From contig CALCYP010000014.1 in NCBI GenBank assembly GCA_937906635.1, positions 1 through 10,936 on the forward strand: 10,936 nucleotides of DNA. Reading direction: 5' to 3'. The notes beneath the pieces were generated by a model. That model did no database searches and was not told where the DNA came from. It worked only from the letters and a program-made list of their open reading frames with translations. The stretch comes from an uncultured bacterium (GTDB lineage Bacteria; Patescibacteriota; Gracilibacteria; Absconditabacterales; Absconditicoccaceae). Shown here piece after piece: positions 1 through 6,670 of this stretch (positions within the stretch are counted from its first letter, which is position 1; each line of letters starts with the position of its first letter). Position numbers and translations under genes: made by a program.

Positions 1-19
1 GGTAGTCATCAATAAAAAA

Positions 20-1249
20 ATGAATATTAATAATGAAATTTCCTCACAAAAACATAATATCAAAAAACTTCCGAAAATAAAAAGTGATAATCCTTTTAAA
101 ATAGATATAAAAATGAAGAATAGTGAACCTATTATTCTTTATAATAAATTATCTGAAAAAATAAGTACAAAATCAAAACACAAAAAAAATAAAAAAAGAA
201 AATTAAGACATATATCAGTTGGGGCTGAAAATAAAATAATGAATTTAATTGAATCTGATAAAAGTAAAATAAAATTAAGAAGAATTAATAGCAATGATTT
301 TTCAGATAAAAAAAGTTTCTTAAAGGAATTGTCAGCAAGAAAAAAAATTTTTTCTGAAAAAGTAAAATTAATAAAAATAATCAAAAGAAATAATTCTCCA
401 AAACCAAAAGAAGAAACTTCTTTAGAATTAATAAAAAAATATTCATTGAAAGTTCTTGGAAATAATAGATCAACAATTAATAATAAAAAGCAAGATACAA
501 AAGATTTATATGATAAATTAGATAAAATTGATAATAATAGTTTAATGGAATTAGATTTACAAAAAATTCGAAGACAAAGAAATCTTCCTTCTTTACTCAG
601 AGAAAATTATTCCTCTTTAAATCTGCATTTACCTGATAATAATTTGGATACAAAACATATAAATAACAATACTAAAATAACTAAAGCTCAATTAAATATA
701 AATTTAATTAATAAGCGTTATTTAATGATGCAATATTCAGCACATTTAAAAGAACAACAACAAAATCAAGAAAAAAAAGAAAATTCAATAAACATTAACT
801 CTAATTTAAATATTTCTAGTAATAAATCTGAAAATTTGAATCAAAATAATTTAAAAGGAAAATTGATTAATAATGAAAAAGAATCAATTAATGAAAAACA
901 TTCTTATAAATTAAAATCAGAATTCAGTTTTAAAGAATTTAATTATTTAAATTACGCAATTGTACCAGGTAATGCTTCTTATTTAGTAAAAAATTGTATG
1001 TGCCATAGAATAAATTGGAAAGAATCATTTAGCACTGTGACAAATATGTACAATTTTAAATGGCAACAAAATACAAATGGAATTAGTTATAGTAAATTAG
1101 GAAAATACGGAAATATTAGGCAAGTAGTAAATCACTTTGAAAATCATTTTGCTTTATCAAACAAAGCTAATATGTTTATTAATATGATGTTTTATTGTGA
1201 ACAAAGAAAAATATCTGTAATTATTTCAGAGAAGAAAAATTTAAATTAG
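20..1249 (+). CDS. Eukaryote-type TTLL (tubulin-tyrosine-ligase-like) protein, N-terminal part, frame broken at the 3' end
   Basis: The frame runs 409 codons from an ATG. Residues 1 to about 300 are Lys/Asn/Ser-rich low complexity with no recognisable fold, typical of a protist N-terminal extension. From about residue 312 the text resembles the opening of a TTL/TTLL ligase domain: YAIVPGNASYLVKNCM, a following NWKE, FKWQQNTNGISYSKL, and VVNHFENHFALSNKANMF at about 369-386. The family (known) adds Glu, Gly or Tyr to tubulin tails with an ATP-grasp fold. The ATP-grasp core that should follow (for example the IxKP region) is absent, because the frame shifts after about residue 399 and stops at 1247. 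All glycines are GGN, none is TGA, and all glutamines are CAA, so it reads as standard code, unlike everything from 1469 on. I infer eukaryotic DNA, probably ciliate-like. The family call is moderate in confidence; the foreign character is firmer. Confidence 0.55.
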   Translation: MNINNEISSQKHNIKKLPKIKSDNPFKIDIKMKNSEPIILYNKLSEKISTKSKHKKNKKRKLRHISVGAENKIMNLIESDKSKIKLRRINSNDFSDKKSFLKELSARKKIFSEKVKLIKIIKRNNSPKPKEETSLELIKKYSLKVLGNNRSTINNKKQDTKDLYDKLDKIDNNSLMELDLQKIRRQRNLPSLLRENYSSLNLHLPDNNLDTKHINNNTKITKAQLNINLINKRYLMMQYSAHLKEQQQNQEKKENSININSNLNISSNKSENLNQNNLKGKLINNEKESINEKHSYKLKSEFSFKEFNYLNYAIVPGNASYLVKNCMCHRINWKESFSTVTNMYNFKWQQNTNGISYSKLGKYGNIRQVVNHFENHFALSNKANMFINMMFYCEQRKISVIISEKKNLN

Positions 1250-1468
1250 AAAAGAAAAAAAGAATAGAATATATTGTTAAAAGAAATGAAAGAAAAAATT
1301 GGCTCTCTGAATATTTTTATTTGGTAAGTGAAGAAGAAAAAAACAAATTTGAAAAAGAAAAATTTCCTTTTAGGACGATAGTCAAAAATTCTATTGATTT
1401 TAAGATAAATTTAATTAATTTAATCTTATTGATTATTAATTAATTGTATTTTACAACAAAAAATCAAG
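1250..1468 (+). other. Transition zone: possible continuation of the TTLL gene, then the upstream region of the DUF3800 gene
   Basis: After the TAG at 1247-1249, a different plus-strand frame is open from about 1225 to a TAA at 1441-1443. It is Lys/Glu-rich and contains NWLSEYFYLVSEEE. This suggests that the upstream gene continues after a frameshift or an unrecognised splice. A 50-nt segment at 1325-1374 begins GTAAGT and ends CCTTTTAG, like a spliceosomal intron; removing it joins EYFYL to DDSQKFY before a TGA. An imperfect AT-rich inverted repeat lies at 1401-1428 (TAAGAT ... ATCTTA). The switch from standard-code to TGA-glycine sequence must lie between about 1250 and 1468. No convincing promoter for the next gene was seen. 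Confidence 0.4.
1325..1374 (+). other. Intron-like segment GTAAGT...TTTTAG
   Basis: The 50-nt stretch has a GTAAGT 5' boundary, a TTTCCTTTTAG pyrimidine-rich 3' boundary and a purine/A-rich interior. It lies just after the TTLL-like reading frame. The boundaries match the general eukaryotic spliceosomal consensus. It could equally be chance in AT-rich sequence, and its removal extends the open frame by only about seven codons. Confidence 0.25.
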
Positions 1469-2107
1469 ATGCGATATATTTATATGGATGAGACATGAGA
1501 TCTTTGATTTTCTGAAAATATTTGAAATTCAAATTATTTCTTAATGGTTTTCTTGTTAACTAAATACCCTTCAATACCAGAACAAATAATAAAAAAGATA
1601 TTTAAATGGATGAAAAAAAATAATGTAAACAACAAAACCTGATTTTTTCATACATATAAAGAACGTCATAATACAATTATTACATTGTTGGATTATACAT
1701 ATAATAAAAATATTTCCGTAATGACTTGTTATATTGATAAAAGAAAGATAAAAGGAAAAATAGGAAAAGATATTCATCTTTTATACAATAATATCGTTTG
1801 TAAATTATTAAGAAAGTCTATTAATTATTGAGTTTTCAAATGAGAAAAGATTAAACTTTATGCCGCTCGTAGGGAAACAAACAAACATCTTAATAGACAA
1901 TTTTCAGAACAGATAAAAGATTCTTGTAAGGATCTGTTTGATGTAGATGTTATTTTAAAATACCCAAGTGAAGAAAAATGATTACAAGTTGTTGATTGAA
2001 TTGCTTTTGCTTTATATCACAAATATGAAAACGGTAATTTAGAGCTATATAATCAAATCAAAGATTTAGTTATTTTGGAGGAAGAATATTTATGATATGA
2101 AAAATAA
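1469..2107 (+). CDS. DUF3800-family protein (RNase H-like fold)
   Basis: With TGA as Gly this is one 212-residue protein; with the standard code it has nine in-frame stops. It opens MRYIYMDETGDLGFS, the hallmark N-terminal DUF3800 motif with acidic residues D7, E8 and D11. It keeps a C-terminal acidic motif, LQVVDGIAFALYHKYE, with D176 near residues 172-187, which is where this RNase H-like family has its second acidic site (family knowledge). RRETN at 134-138 is a further polar conserved-looking patch. Nine of twelve glycines are TGA. DUF3800 proteins occur in mobile and defence islands, but their substrate is generally unknown. Here the gene is followed 12 nt later by a promoter and a structured RNA on the same strand, then by hicBA and a NYN gene. 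The start is the only ATG preceding the motif. No clear Shine-Dalgarno sequence is visible. Confidence 0.85.
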
Positions 2108-2118
2108 GTAAAAAAAAC

Positions 2119-2146
2119 TTGCATTTAAAAAAATTTTGAGTATACT
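2119..2146 (+). promoter_or_regulatory. Sigma70-type promoter for structured RNA 1
   Basis: TTGCAT at 2119-2124 and TATACT at 2141-2146 are separated by 16 nt. Transcription would start near 2153, just before the GC-rich structured element. The same -35 hexamer and spacer length recur at 3034-3061. Confidence 0.7.
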
Positions 2147-2152
2147 AATAAC

Positions 2153-2345
2153 AACAAAGTAATTCCTTGTACGCCGGTTGCCATGGGTGACCCCTCTGAG
2201 TTGTGTACAAGGTTTTTGTTTACCAAAAAAACAGCCCATGGCTACCTCGAGTACAGACCCCGGGGTTCTTCCATCAACATCGATAACCCCGGGGTCAACT
2301 TTCCGAGCAACAAAAAAAACCTCCCCAAAGGAAGTTTTTTCTATT
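2153..2345 (+). ncRNA. GC-rich structured RNA 1 with H-type pseudoknot
   Basis: A GC-rich island in AT-rich DNA lies directly after a good promoter. The visible helices are S1, CCTTGTAC (2165-2172) with GTACAAGG (2205-2212), followed by TTTTTGTTT; S2, GGTTGCCATGGG (2176-2187) with CCCATGGCTACC (2235-2246), which has one T-T mismatch and starts inside the S1 loop, giving an H-type pseudoknot; and S3, a perfect 12-bp stem of GACCCCGGGGTT (2256-2267) with AACCCCGGGGTC (2285-2296) around a 17-nt loop. It ends in an intrinsic terminator at 2314-2340. The last part (from about 2302) and GCTACCTC (2241-2248) recur in structured RNA 2. An open reading frame crosses the element but is not conserved in the second copy, so RNA or DNA structure is the better reading. 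I recognise no known family. Confidence 0.6.
2314..2340. terminator. Bidirectional intrinsic terminator (RNA 1 and hicA)
   Basis: The hairpin pairs AAAAAACCTCC with GGAAGTTTTTT around a CCAAA loop, with one C-A mismatch. T-runs on both strands let it end structured RNA 1 on the plus strand and the hicBA transcript on the minus strand, whose stop codon is at 2341-2343. Confidence 0.75.
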
Positions 2346-2580
2346 TATTATCTCTAATTAATTTAAAAACTTCCTGTTTTGTCATTCATAAATCTTCTGC
2401 AATATCACCTAATAGATGATTGAACAATCATTCTTTCAATTCTTTATGACATGGAATTGTAATTGGTATATTATTTCAATATCTTAATTGTGCATGTGAT
2501 CATTTTTGTTTATAATTAATATATCAATATTTTTCCAAGATTTTTATTAATTCTTTTCAAGATATACTCAAAAACACCAT
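2341..2580 (-). CDS. hicA: HicA-family mRNA interferase toxin
   Basis: This 79-residue protein is close to the usual HicA length (about 60-80). With TGA as Gly it begins MVFLSISGKELIKILEKYGY and contains the HicA core YKQKGSHAQLRY (residues 24-35), whose GSH histidine is the presumed catalytic residue. This is followed by ITIPCHKELKEG (40-51) and a C-terminal helical stretch, LGMTKQEVFKLI. HicA is a dsRBD-like ribosome-independent ribonuclease neutralised by HicB (family knowledge). Six of seven glycines are TGA. The start lies 4 nt after the hicB stop, so the two genes are co-transcribed on the minus strand. The order is hicB then hicA, the reverse of the common hicAB arrangement. The transcript ends at the terminator immediately downstream. 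Confidence 0.88.
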
Positions 2581-2584
2581 AATA

Positions 2585-2800
2585 TTATGATATTACCATA
2601 TTAAAAGTATTTGATGGTTTATAATTTATTAGTTTTACCAAACTATTGGGTATATCTTTTTCTTCTTTTGAAAAATACAAATCTACAGCCTCTTGTAGAT
2701 TTTGGAGTAAATCTTCAAATGTATCTCACTGTGTATGAATTCTGTATTCTGAAATATAAGCACTATATCATGCTTTTTCTTTTGTGATTTTGATTCACAT
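2585..2800 (-). CDS. hicB: HicB-family antitoxin, short form
   Basis: The protein has 71 residues. With TGA as Gly the sequence GYSAYISEYRIHTQGDTFED (residues 11-30) matches the HicB partial RNase H-like fold (GYxAxxPExxxxTQGDTxEE), followed by a helix, LLQNLQEAVDLYFSKEE. All three glycines are TGA. HicB binds and inhibits HicA. Many HicB proteins carry a C-terminal ribbon-helix-helix or HTH DNA-binding domain for autoregulation; at this length there is none visible, only a short tail after about residue 55. It is the upstream gene of the pair. A promoter-like TTGAAA / TAAAAT pair lies 34 nt upstream. Confidence 0.88.
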
Positions 2801-2833
2801 AGTCTTTAGATATAGAAAATAAATAACACTATT

Positions 2834-2861
2834 ATTTTAACGATTCAACTAACCTTTTCAA
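2834..2861 (-). promoter_or_regulatory. Putative promoter for hicBA
   Basis: On the minus strand TTGAAA (2861-2856) and TAAAAT (2839-2834) are separated by 16 nt, with hicB starting at 2800. It lies just upstream (in plus coordinates) of structured RNA 2. The elements are plausible, but such hexamers are common in AT-rich DNA. Confidence 0.45.
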
Positions 2862-2865
2862 GAAG

Positions 2866-3012
2866 AAAATCACCCCAGCTACCTCCACCCGGGTGGACCA
2901 CCAACCTCGAACAAATCAAAAAATCAGATCCGATCTGCTGATGGTCGACTCACCCGGGTGGAGATTTCCGAGCAACAAAAGAAACTCCCCAAAGGAAGTT
3001 TTTTTTATTTTA
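2866..3012 (+). ncRNA. GC-rich structured RNA 2 (related to RNA 1)
   Basis: This is a second GC-rich element. It shares with RNA 1 the octamer GCTACCTC (2878-2885) and a 3' module beginning TTTCCGAGCAACAAAA (2965-2980) that ends in an intrinsic terminator. Its main helix is a perfect 12-bp stem, CTCCACCCGGGT (2883-2894) with ACCCGGGTGGAG (2952-2963). Inside are ACCA (2897-2900) with TGGT (2942-2945) and an apical CAGA/TCTG hairpin (2925-2937). CTCG (2906-2909) in the loop could pair with CGAG (2969-2972) beyond the stem. The core CCCCGGGG of RNA 1 is ACCCGGGT here on both arms, a pairing-preserving change. No strong plus-strand promoter was found; TTGATT / TATAGA at 2790-2816 with a 15-nt spacer is the best candidate. 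The 5' boundary is a guess. Confidence 0.5.
2981..3008 (+). terminator. Intrinsic terminator of structured RNA 2
   Basis: GAAACTCC, a CCAAA-type loop and GGAAGTTTTTTTT form a short hairpin followed by a T-run. It closely resembles the terminator of RNA 1 but is one base shorter in the left arm. Confidence 0.65.
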
Positions 3013-3033
3013 GTTTTTTTTGTCAAAAAAGAT

Positions 3034-3061
3034 TTGCATTTTTATTTTTTTTGATTATAAT
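3034..3061 (+). promoter_or_regulatory. Sigma70-type promoter for small hairpin RNA
   Basis: TTGCAT (3034-3039), a 16-nt spacer and a consensus TATAAT (3056-3061). This is the best promoter in the window. It fires into only about 60 nt before a terminator, so it serves a small RNA and no protein gene. Confidence 0.75.
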
Positions 3062-3067
3062 GATATT

Positions 3068-3126
3068 GTTATCACGACAAAAGAGATTCCGAAAAGTGTT
3101 GGTGCTTTAGGACATCTCTTTTTTTT
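3068..3126 (+). ncRNA. Small hairpin RNA, about 60 nt, antisense to the NYN gene's 3' end
   Basis: The transcript would begin near 3068 and fold into a single compound hairpin: AAAAGAGAT (3079-3087) with ATCTCTTTT (3114-3122), then TCC (3088-3090) with GGA (3110-3112), then AAAG (3093-3096) with CTTT (3105-3108), closed by the loop TGTTGGTG. The following T-run makes the hairpin its own terminator. No start codon with a meaningful frame lies inside. It overlaps the stop codon of the convergent NYN gene at 3125-3127, so it doubles as that gene's terminator. I recognise no Rfam-like family by eye. Confidence 0.55.
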
Positions 3127-3628
3127 ATTTGAAATATTCTATTTTTTTGCGAATATCGAGTAGACTTAAATTTATTCAATAATTTGGCTTTATAGATTTA
3201 TAAAGTGATGAATACTTATTATTTGGAAATAATATATTTTTGAAAATATTCTTTTTAATTAAATATTTTACCATTTTAATATAGTCTCAATCTCATGAAA
3301 CCAAAACTATTTTATCAAAATCCTTGTCTTCTATAACTGTTTTCATTGTTTCAAAAACAATATCAGTATCAACATTTCATTTCTTTTTCCCAGACAATGA
3401 AGCTGAATGTTCTCTAAAATAAATGATAAATCAAGCTCTTTGCAAAGATTCATACAAATTTTGAAATTCTTCGTTTACACATCATAAAAAATAATAGGCT
3501 GTTTGTACTCAAAATTTATCTTTTAAGTATTGTCTAAATTTTTTGTAATCTAAATCTCGTCACTCTTTTTTGAGTCATAGGTGTAAATTTTGTCAGTCTA
3601 TAAGTGCGATATTGTTCTCTTTATTCAT
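3125..3628 (-). CDS. NYN-domain (PIN-like, LabA/DUF88) protein, putative RNase
   Basis: This 167-residue protein opens NNIALIDGQNLHLGLKKEG, the NYN-domain first strand with D11 and N13. It continues with a middle acidic motif, GNVDTDIVFETM (D87, D89), and the third motif, KIVLVSGDGDYIKMVKYL (D113, D115). These are the acidic positions that bind metal in NYN/PIN-like nucleases (family knowledge). Ten of eleven glycines are TGA. The length fits a minimal single-domain LabA/DUF88 protein. It sits in the same island as DUF3800 and HicBA, convergent with the small hairpin RNA. Tandem promoter-like pairs lie upstream at 3664-3706. Substrate and role (RNA processing, defence) cannot be read from the sequence. 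Confidence 0.87.
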
Positions 3629-3663
3629 AACAACACAGATTAAATAAAAATTTTGACAAAGAA

Positions 3664-3706
3664 AATATATCCAAATCCTATATAATTTCAAGAGGAATTT
3701 TGACAA
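3664..3706 (-). promoter_or_regulatory. Putative tandem promoters for the NYN gene
   Basis: On the minus strand there are two overlapping pairs: TTGTCA (3706-3701) / TATATA (3684-3679), and TTGAAA (3691-3686) / TATATT (3669-3664). Each has a 16-nt spacer. The decamer TTTTGACAAA occurs at 3651-3660 and again around 3698-3707, 47 nt apart, and might be an operator. Confidence 0.45.
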
Positions 3707-3726
3707 AAACAAAAATCAAACAACAA

Positions 3727-3755
3727 AAAAAAGGGAACCTTTCGATTCCCTTTTT
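3727..3755. terminator. Intrinsic terminator of the large surface-protein gene
   Basis: GGGAA (3733-3737) pairs with TTCCC (3746-3750) around CCTTTCGA, flanked by A-run and T-run. It sits 15 nt beyond the minus-strand stop at 3770-3772, so it ends the surface-protein transcript. It is symmetric enough to work in both directions. Confidence 0.75.
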
Positions 3756-3769
3756 AGTTCGATGGTGAA

Positions 3770-6670
3770 CTATTTTGTAACAAGATTTAATGATTTCATT
3801 CTATTAAAGAATGGACTTGTTGCATTCAAAACTGAGTTTACATCTGTAATAGTATGTTCAGCATCTGTTATATATTTTACATTAGTTAAATCCAATGTGT
3901 ATGATGGATTACTCATAGATCCATCAACAACATATGTTATTGTTATTTCATTGTCTCATGCAGATAATTCAAAATCATCAGCCGTTACTGTATTATAGAT
4001 GCATCGTTTACCATACTGTGTTTCAGATGATGCACATGATGATGTTCATTTCAAATATCAAATATTTTTATCAGAAGTTGCTAATGAAGCTCATATCAAT
4101 CATCCATTGTTTGCTATTTGCTCAACAGTTAAGTCTGTTATGTATACTTTTATATCAGAATCATCAGTTTTTACATTGTTTCATTTATTGACTAACAAAT
4201 TAAGTTTTGTTTGAGCATTGTTAGATGTTTCAAGTTTTGATACTGTAATTACAGCAGGAACAACATCAAATAATTTTGAATCCTTTGTTAATGTATACAT
4301 TGCTATAGGATTTCATGTTTCTTTTCCATACATACCATCAAAGCTAATTGCTGTAACTTTTGCATCTACAACAGAGACTATTCCATTTTCTCACATTTCT
4401 AGTGTAGAAATCTTTACAGTTAATGGAGTTTTTGTTTGAGATATTGTCATATTTACATCGTTGAATGTTGCTGTTGAGTCTGTTGTTAATACAGGACTAG
4501 AAGCAACTTCTTCTTCTCAGTAATATAATTTAACATCATTTACTCTTTCTGTTATGTCTTTGTTGAATGTTACAACTATTGTTTTTGCTTTTACATCTTC
4601 ATATTTTGCTTGTAATGCATATTCAGCTATTACGGCTCCTGTTCAAGCTAATACTGATTTGTCATTTTTATTATTTTCTACATTTTCCATAGTTACAGTT
4701 AATGATCAATTATCTATTATAGATATAGCTCTTCATACAATACTAACTACTTCAGGATTTGATAAATCATTTCTATCAGCAGATGTATCTTCAGCTTCTA
4801 TTGAAGTCAAAGAGTAAGTAAATGGACTTAAACTTGAATTAGGATTTGATGCTAAATCAACAACCAATTTAAATGTTGTTGTTGTGTTTTTATCCAATGT
4901 AACTGCATTTGTGAATTTTACAGTATTAGCACTTACTGTTGCAGGATATTCATCTTCTCCAACAAAAATGCTAGCACTTCTTATTTCATTAGAAGATATA
5001 GCCTTATCAGCTGTAAATATTAATTTCTTAATTTTTATTCAAGCTACATCATTAGTTTTTACTTTAAATGAAACAGCATCAATATCTTCAGCTCATTTAG
5101 CATAAGATTTAGCAGCTAATGTTACATTTGAAAGATTAATAGAAGATTTTGTAGCTGTCATTGCTAACCAAGAAGCAGGTAATGACATATCTGTCACAGT
5201 ATTATCATCATCATCTACAATCTTAATATCTGTTGCATTTGCAATACTCATTTGGAATGATTCTGTTTCACTTGTAGTAATATCAACATCTTCAATATCT
5301 GCATAAACATATACAGTTAATTTTGAATTTAAACTTTGTTCATCATCAGATGTCCATAATGTATAATCTGCATTAGGTGTTAATTCATAAGCAGCAGCAC
5401 TTGTTGAACCATACTTAACTTTTATAGTATCGATATAGTTTTGAACTGTTGTCGCATTGTTACTTCATTTATCAGCTATTGTTAATTTAAATCATTCTAA
5501 TGTTAAATTAGATTTAGCATTATTATTAATAGTAAATGATCATAAATATACATTTTTCCTGTTTCTCGTGAATTCAGTTAATGAAGGATTTGTTCTTTCT
5601 ATTGTAACTCTACCAGCACTTATTGTTATATCAGCAAATGTTAATGTTGTTGGAGTTACGCGAACAGGTGCATCATAAGATGTAGCAGTAGCTAATACAT
5701 CCATTATGTTTTCCATTTTAAATGTATATGGTGTATCACTAGCTCATCATTTAACATCAGCTTTTACTGTGAATGTTACATTCTTACCCTTTTCGATAAC
5801 ATATGCGTTATCTAAGTTAAACGTTAAATATTTTCCATTCATTTTAGCTGTAGCAACTATATCAGAGTCAACAACTAATTTTAAGTTTTCTAAGTAATCA
5901 GCTAAATCTTTATCACTTCACATTAAAGTGATAGAGTTAAATTCTACATCTTGATCTGTTGCTCAAGCAACTTTTATTTCAAACAATTCTGCATTTGTTG
6001 TTCATGCTTTTACAGCCTCTAATTCTGCAGGTGCACTAATAGTTATTGATGCTGTATTAGTTCAAACCAATTTAAATACATTTGAAGTTGTGTTTGAAGG
6101 TAATTTTACTTTTTCAGCAGAAGATGTTACATCAACCAATTTAATAGTGAATTGATCTGTTTTAGATGTTGCTGCAACAGGAGTTGAAACTCTCAATTCT
6201 ATATCAACTGATTTTCCTGCTTTTACAGTGTATGCTGTAGTTAAATTTAAAGAAACTTCTTTATCAATATCAAGATTTTTAATTTTTGAAACTCTTTGTC
6301 CATTGATAAATAAAGCAGCTCCATCTATAGTATCATCTGTTCCATATCATTTTTGTTCAACTACCAATGATGTAATATTTATATCTTCATCTGCAGCTTT
6401 TAATGTATAAGTTGCAACTGGTAAAGAACTTGTTCCATTAGGTGTATCACCACCTTTTTCAGAAGTCATAGTAACAGTTAGTGTTCCAGCTTTAACTTCT
6501 TCTGGGTCAGTATTATCTTCTTCATCACCTGTACAAGCAGCTAAACAAGCATCTGTATCTTCAGCTAAAGCACATGCTACCATCTCTTCAAGAGAACATT
6601 TTTCATTTGGTGTGTATCCTTCATCTGCTCTCATCATCATAAGCATTACATAAACCTCATCTTCCTCCAT
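3770..6670 (-). CDS. Large Ser/Thr/Asn-rich beta-repeat surface-type protein, no visible signal peptide
   Basis: With TGA as Gly the frame is open for 966 codons between a TAA just upstream and TAG at 3770-3772. From about residue 55 to the end it is mostly short beta-strand-like segments rich in Thr, Ser, Asn, Val, Asp and Ala, such as AGTLTVTM and TYTLKA, and later NSKLTVYVYADIEDVDIT. This is the look of repeated immunoglobulin-like or cohesin-like surface domains, but I recognise no specific family. IVDDDDNTVTD is an acidic, possibly calcium-binding stretch. The N-terminus is odd: four cysteines (C25, C33, C42, C46) in an acidic segment ending LAAC, and no hydrophobic signal sequence. ATG at 6646 (codon 9), 8 nt after GAGG, is an alternative start. 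The 3' end shows no membrane anchor. Export is inferred from composition only. The gene stands alone, with a GC-rich region upstream and a terminator downstream. Confidence 0.8.

Noticed and set aside
1217..1229. 13-nt mini-intron GTAATTATTTCAG
   Set aside because: Removing it gives a stop codon within a few codons, so it does not repair the TTLL frame.
2183..2419. 78-codon plus-strand ORF across structured RNA 1 and the end of hicA
   Set aside because: It reads somewhat protein-like, but the matching segment in RNA 2 differs by a one-base indel that breaks the frame while keeping the hairpin, and its 3' part is antisense to hicA.
2153..3012. Integron attC-like sites flanking a toxin-antitoxin cassette
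   Set aside because: GC-rich hairpins around hicBA suggested this, but the attC core sites (RYYYAAC / GTTRRRY) are not present at the expected ends and no integrase is seen.
3762..6410. Many plus-strand ORFs of 60-87 codons
   Set aside because: They are antisense shadows of the 966-codon minus-strand gene, which is continuous when TGA is read as Gly.
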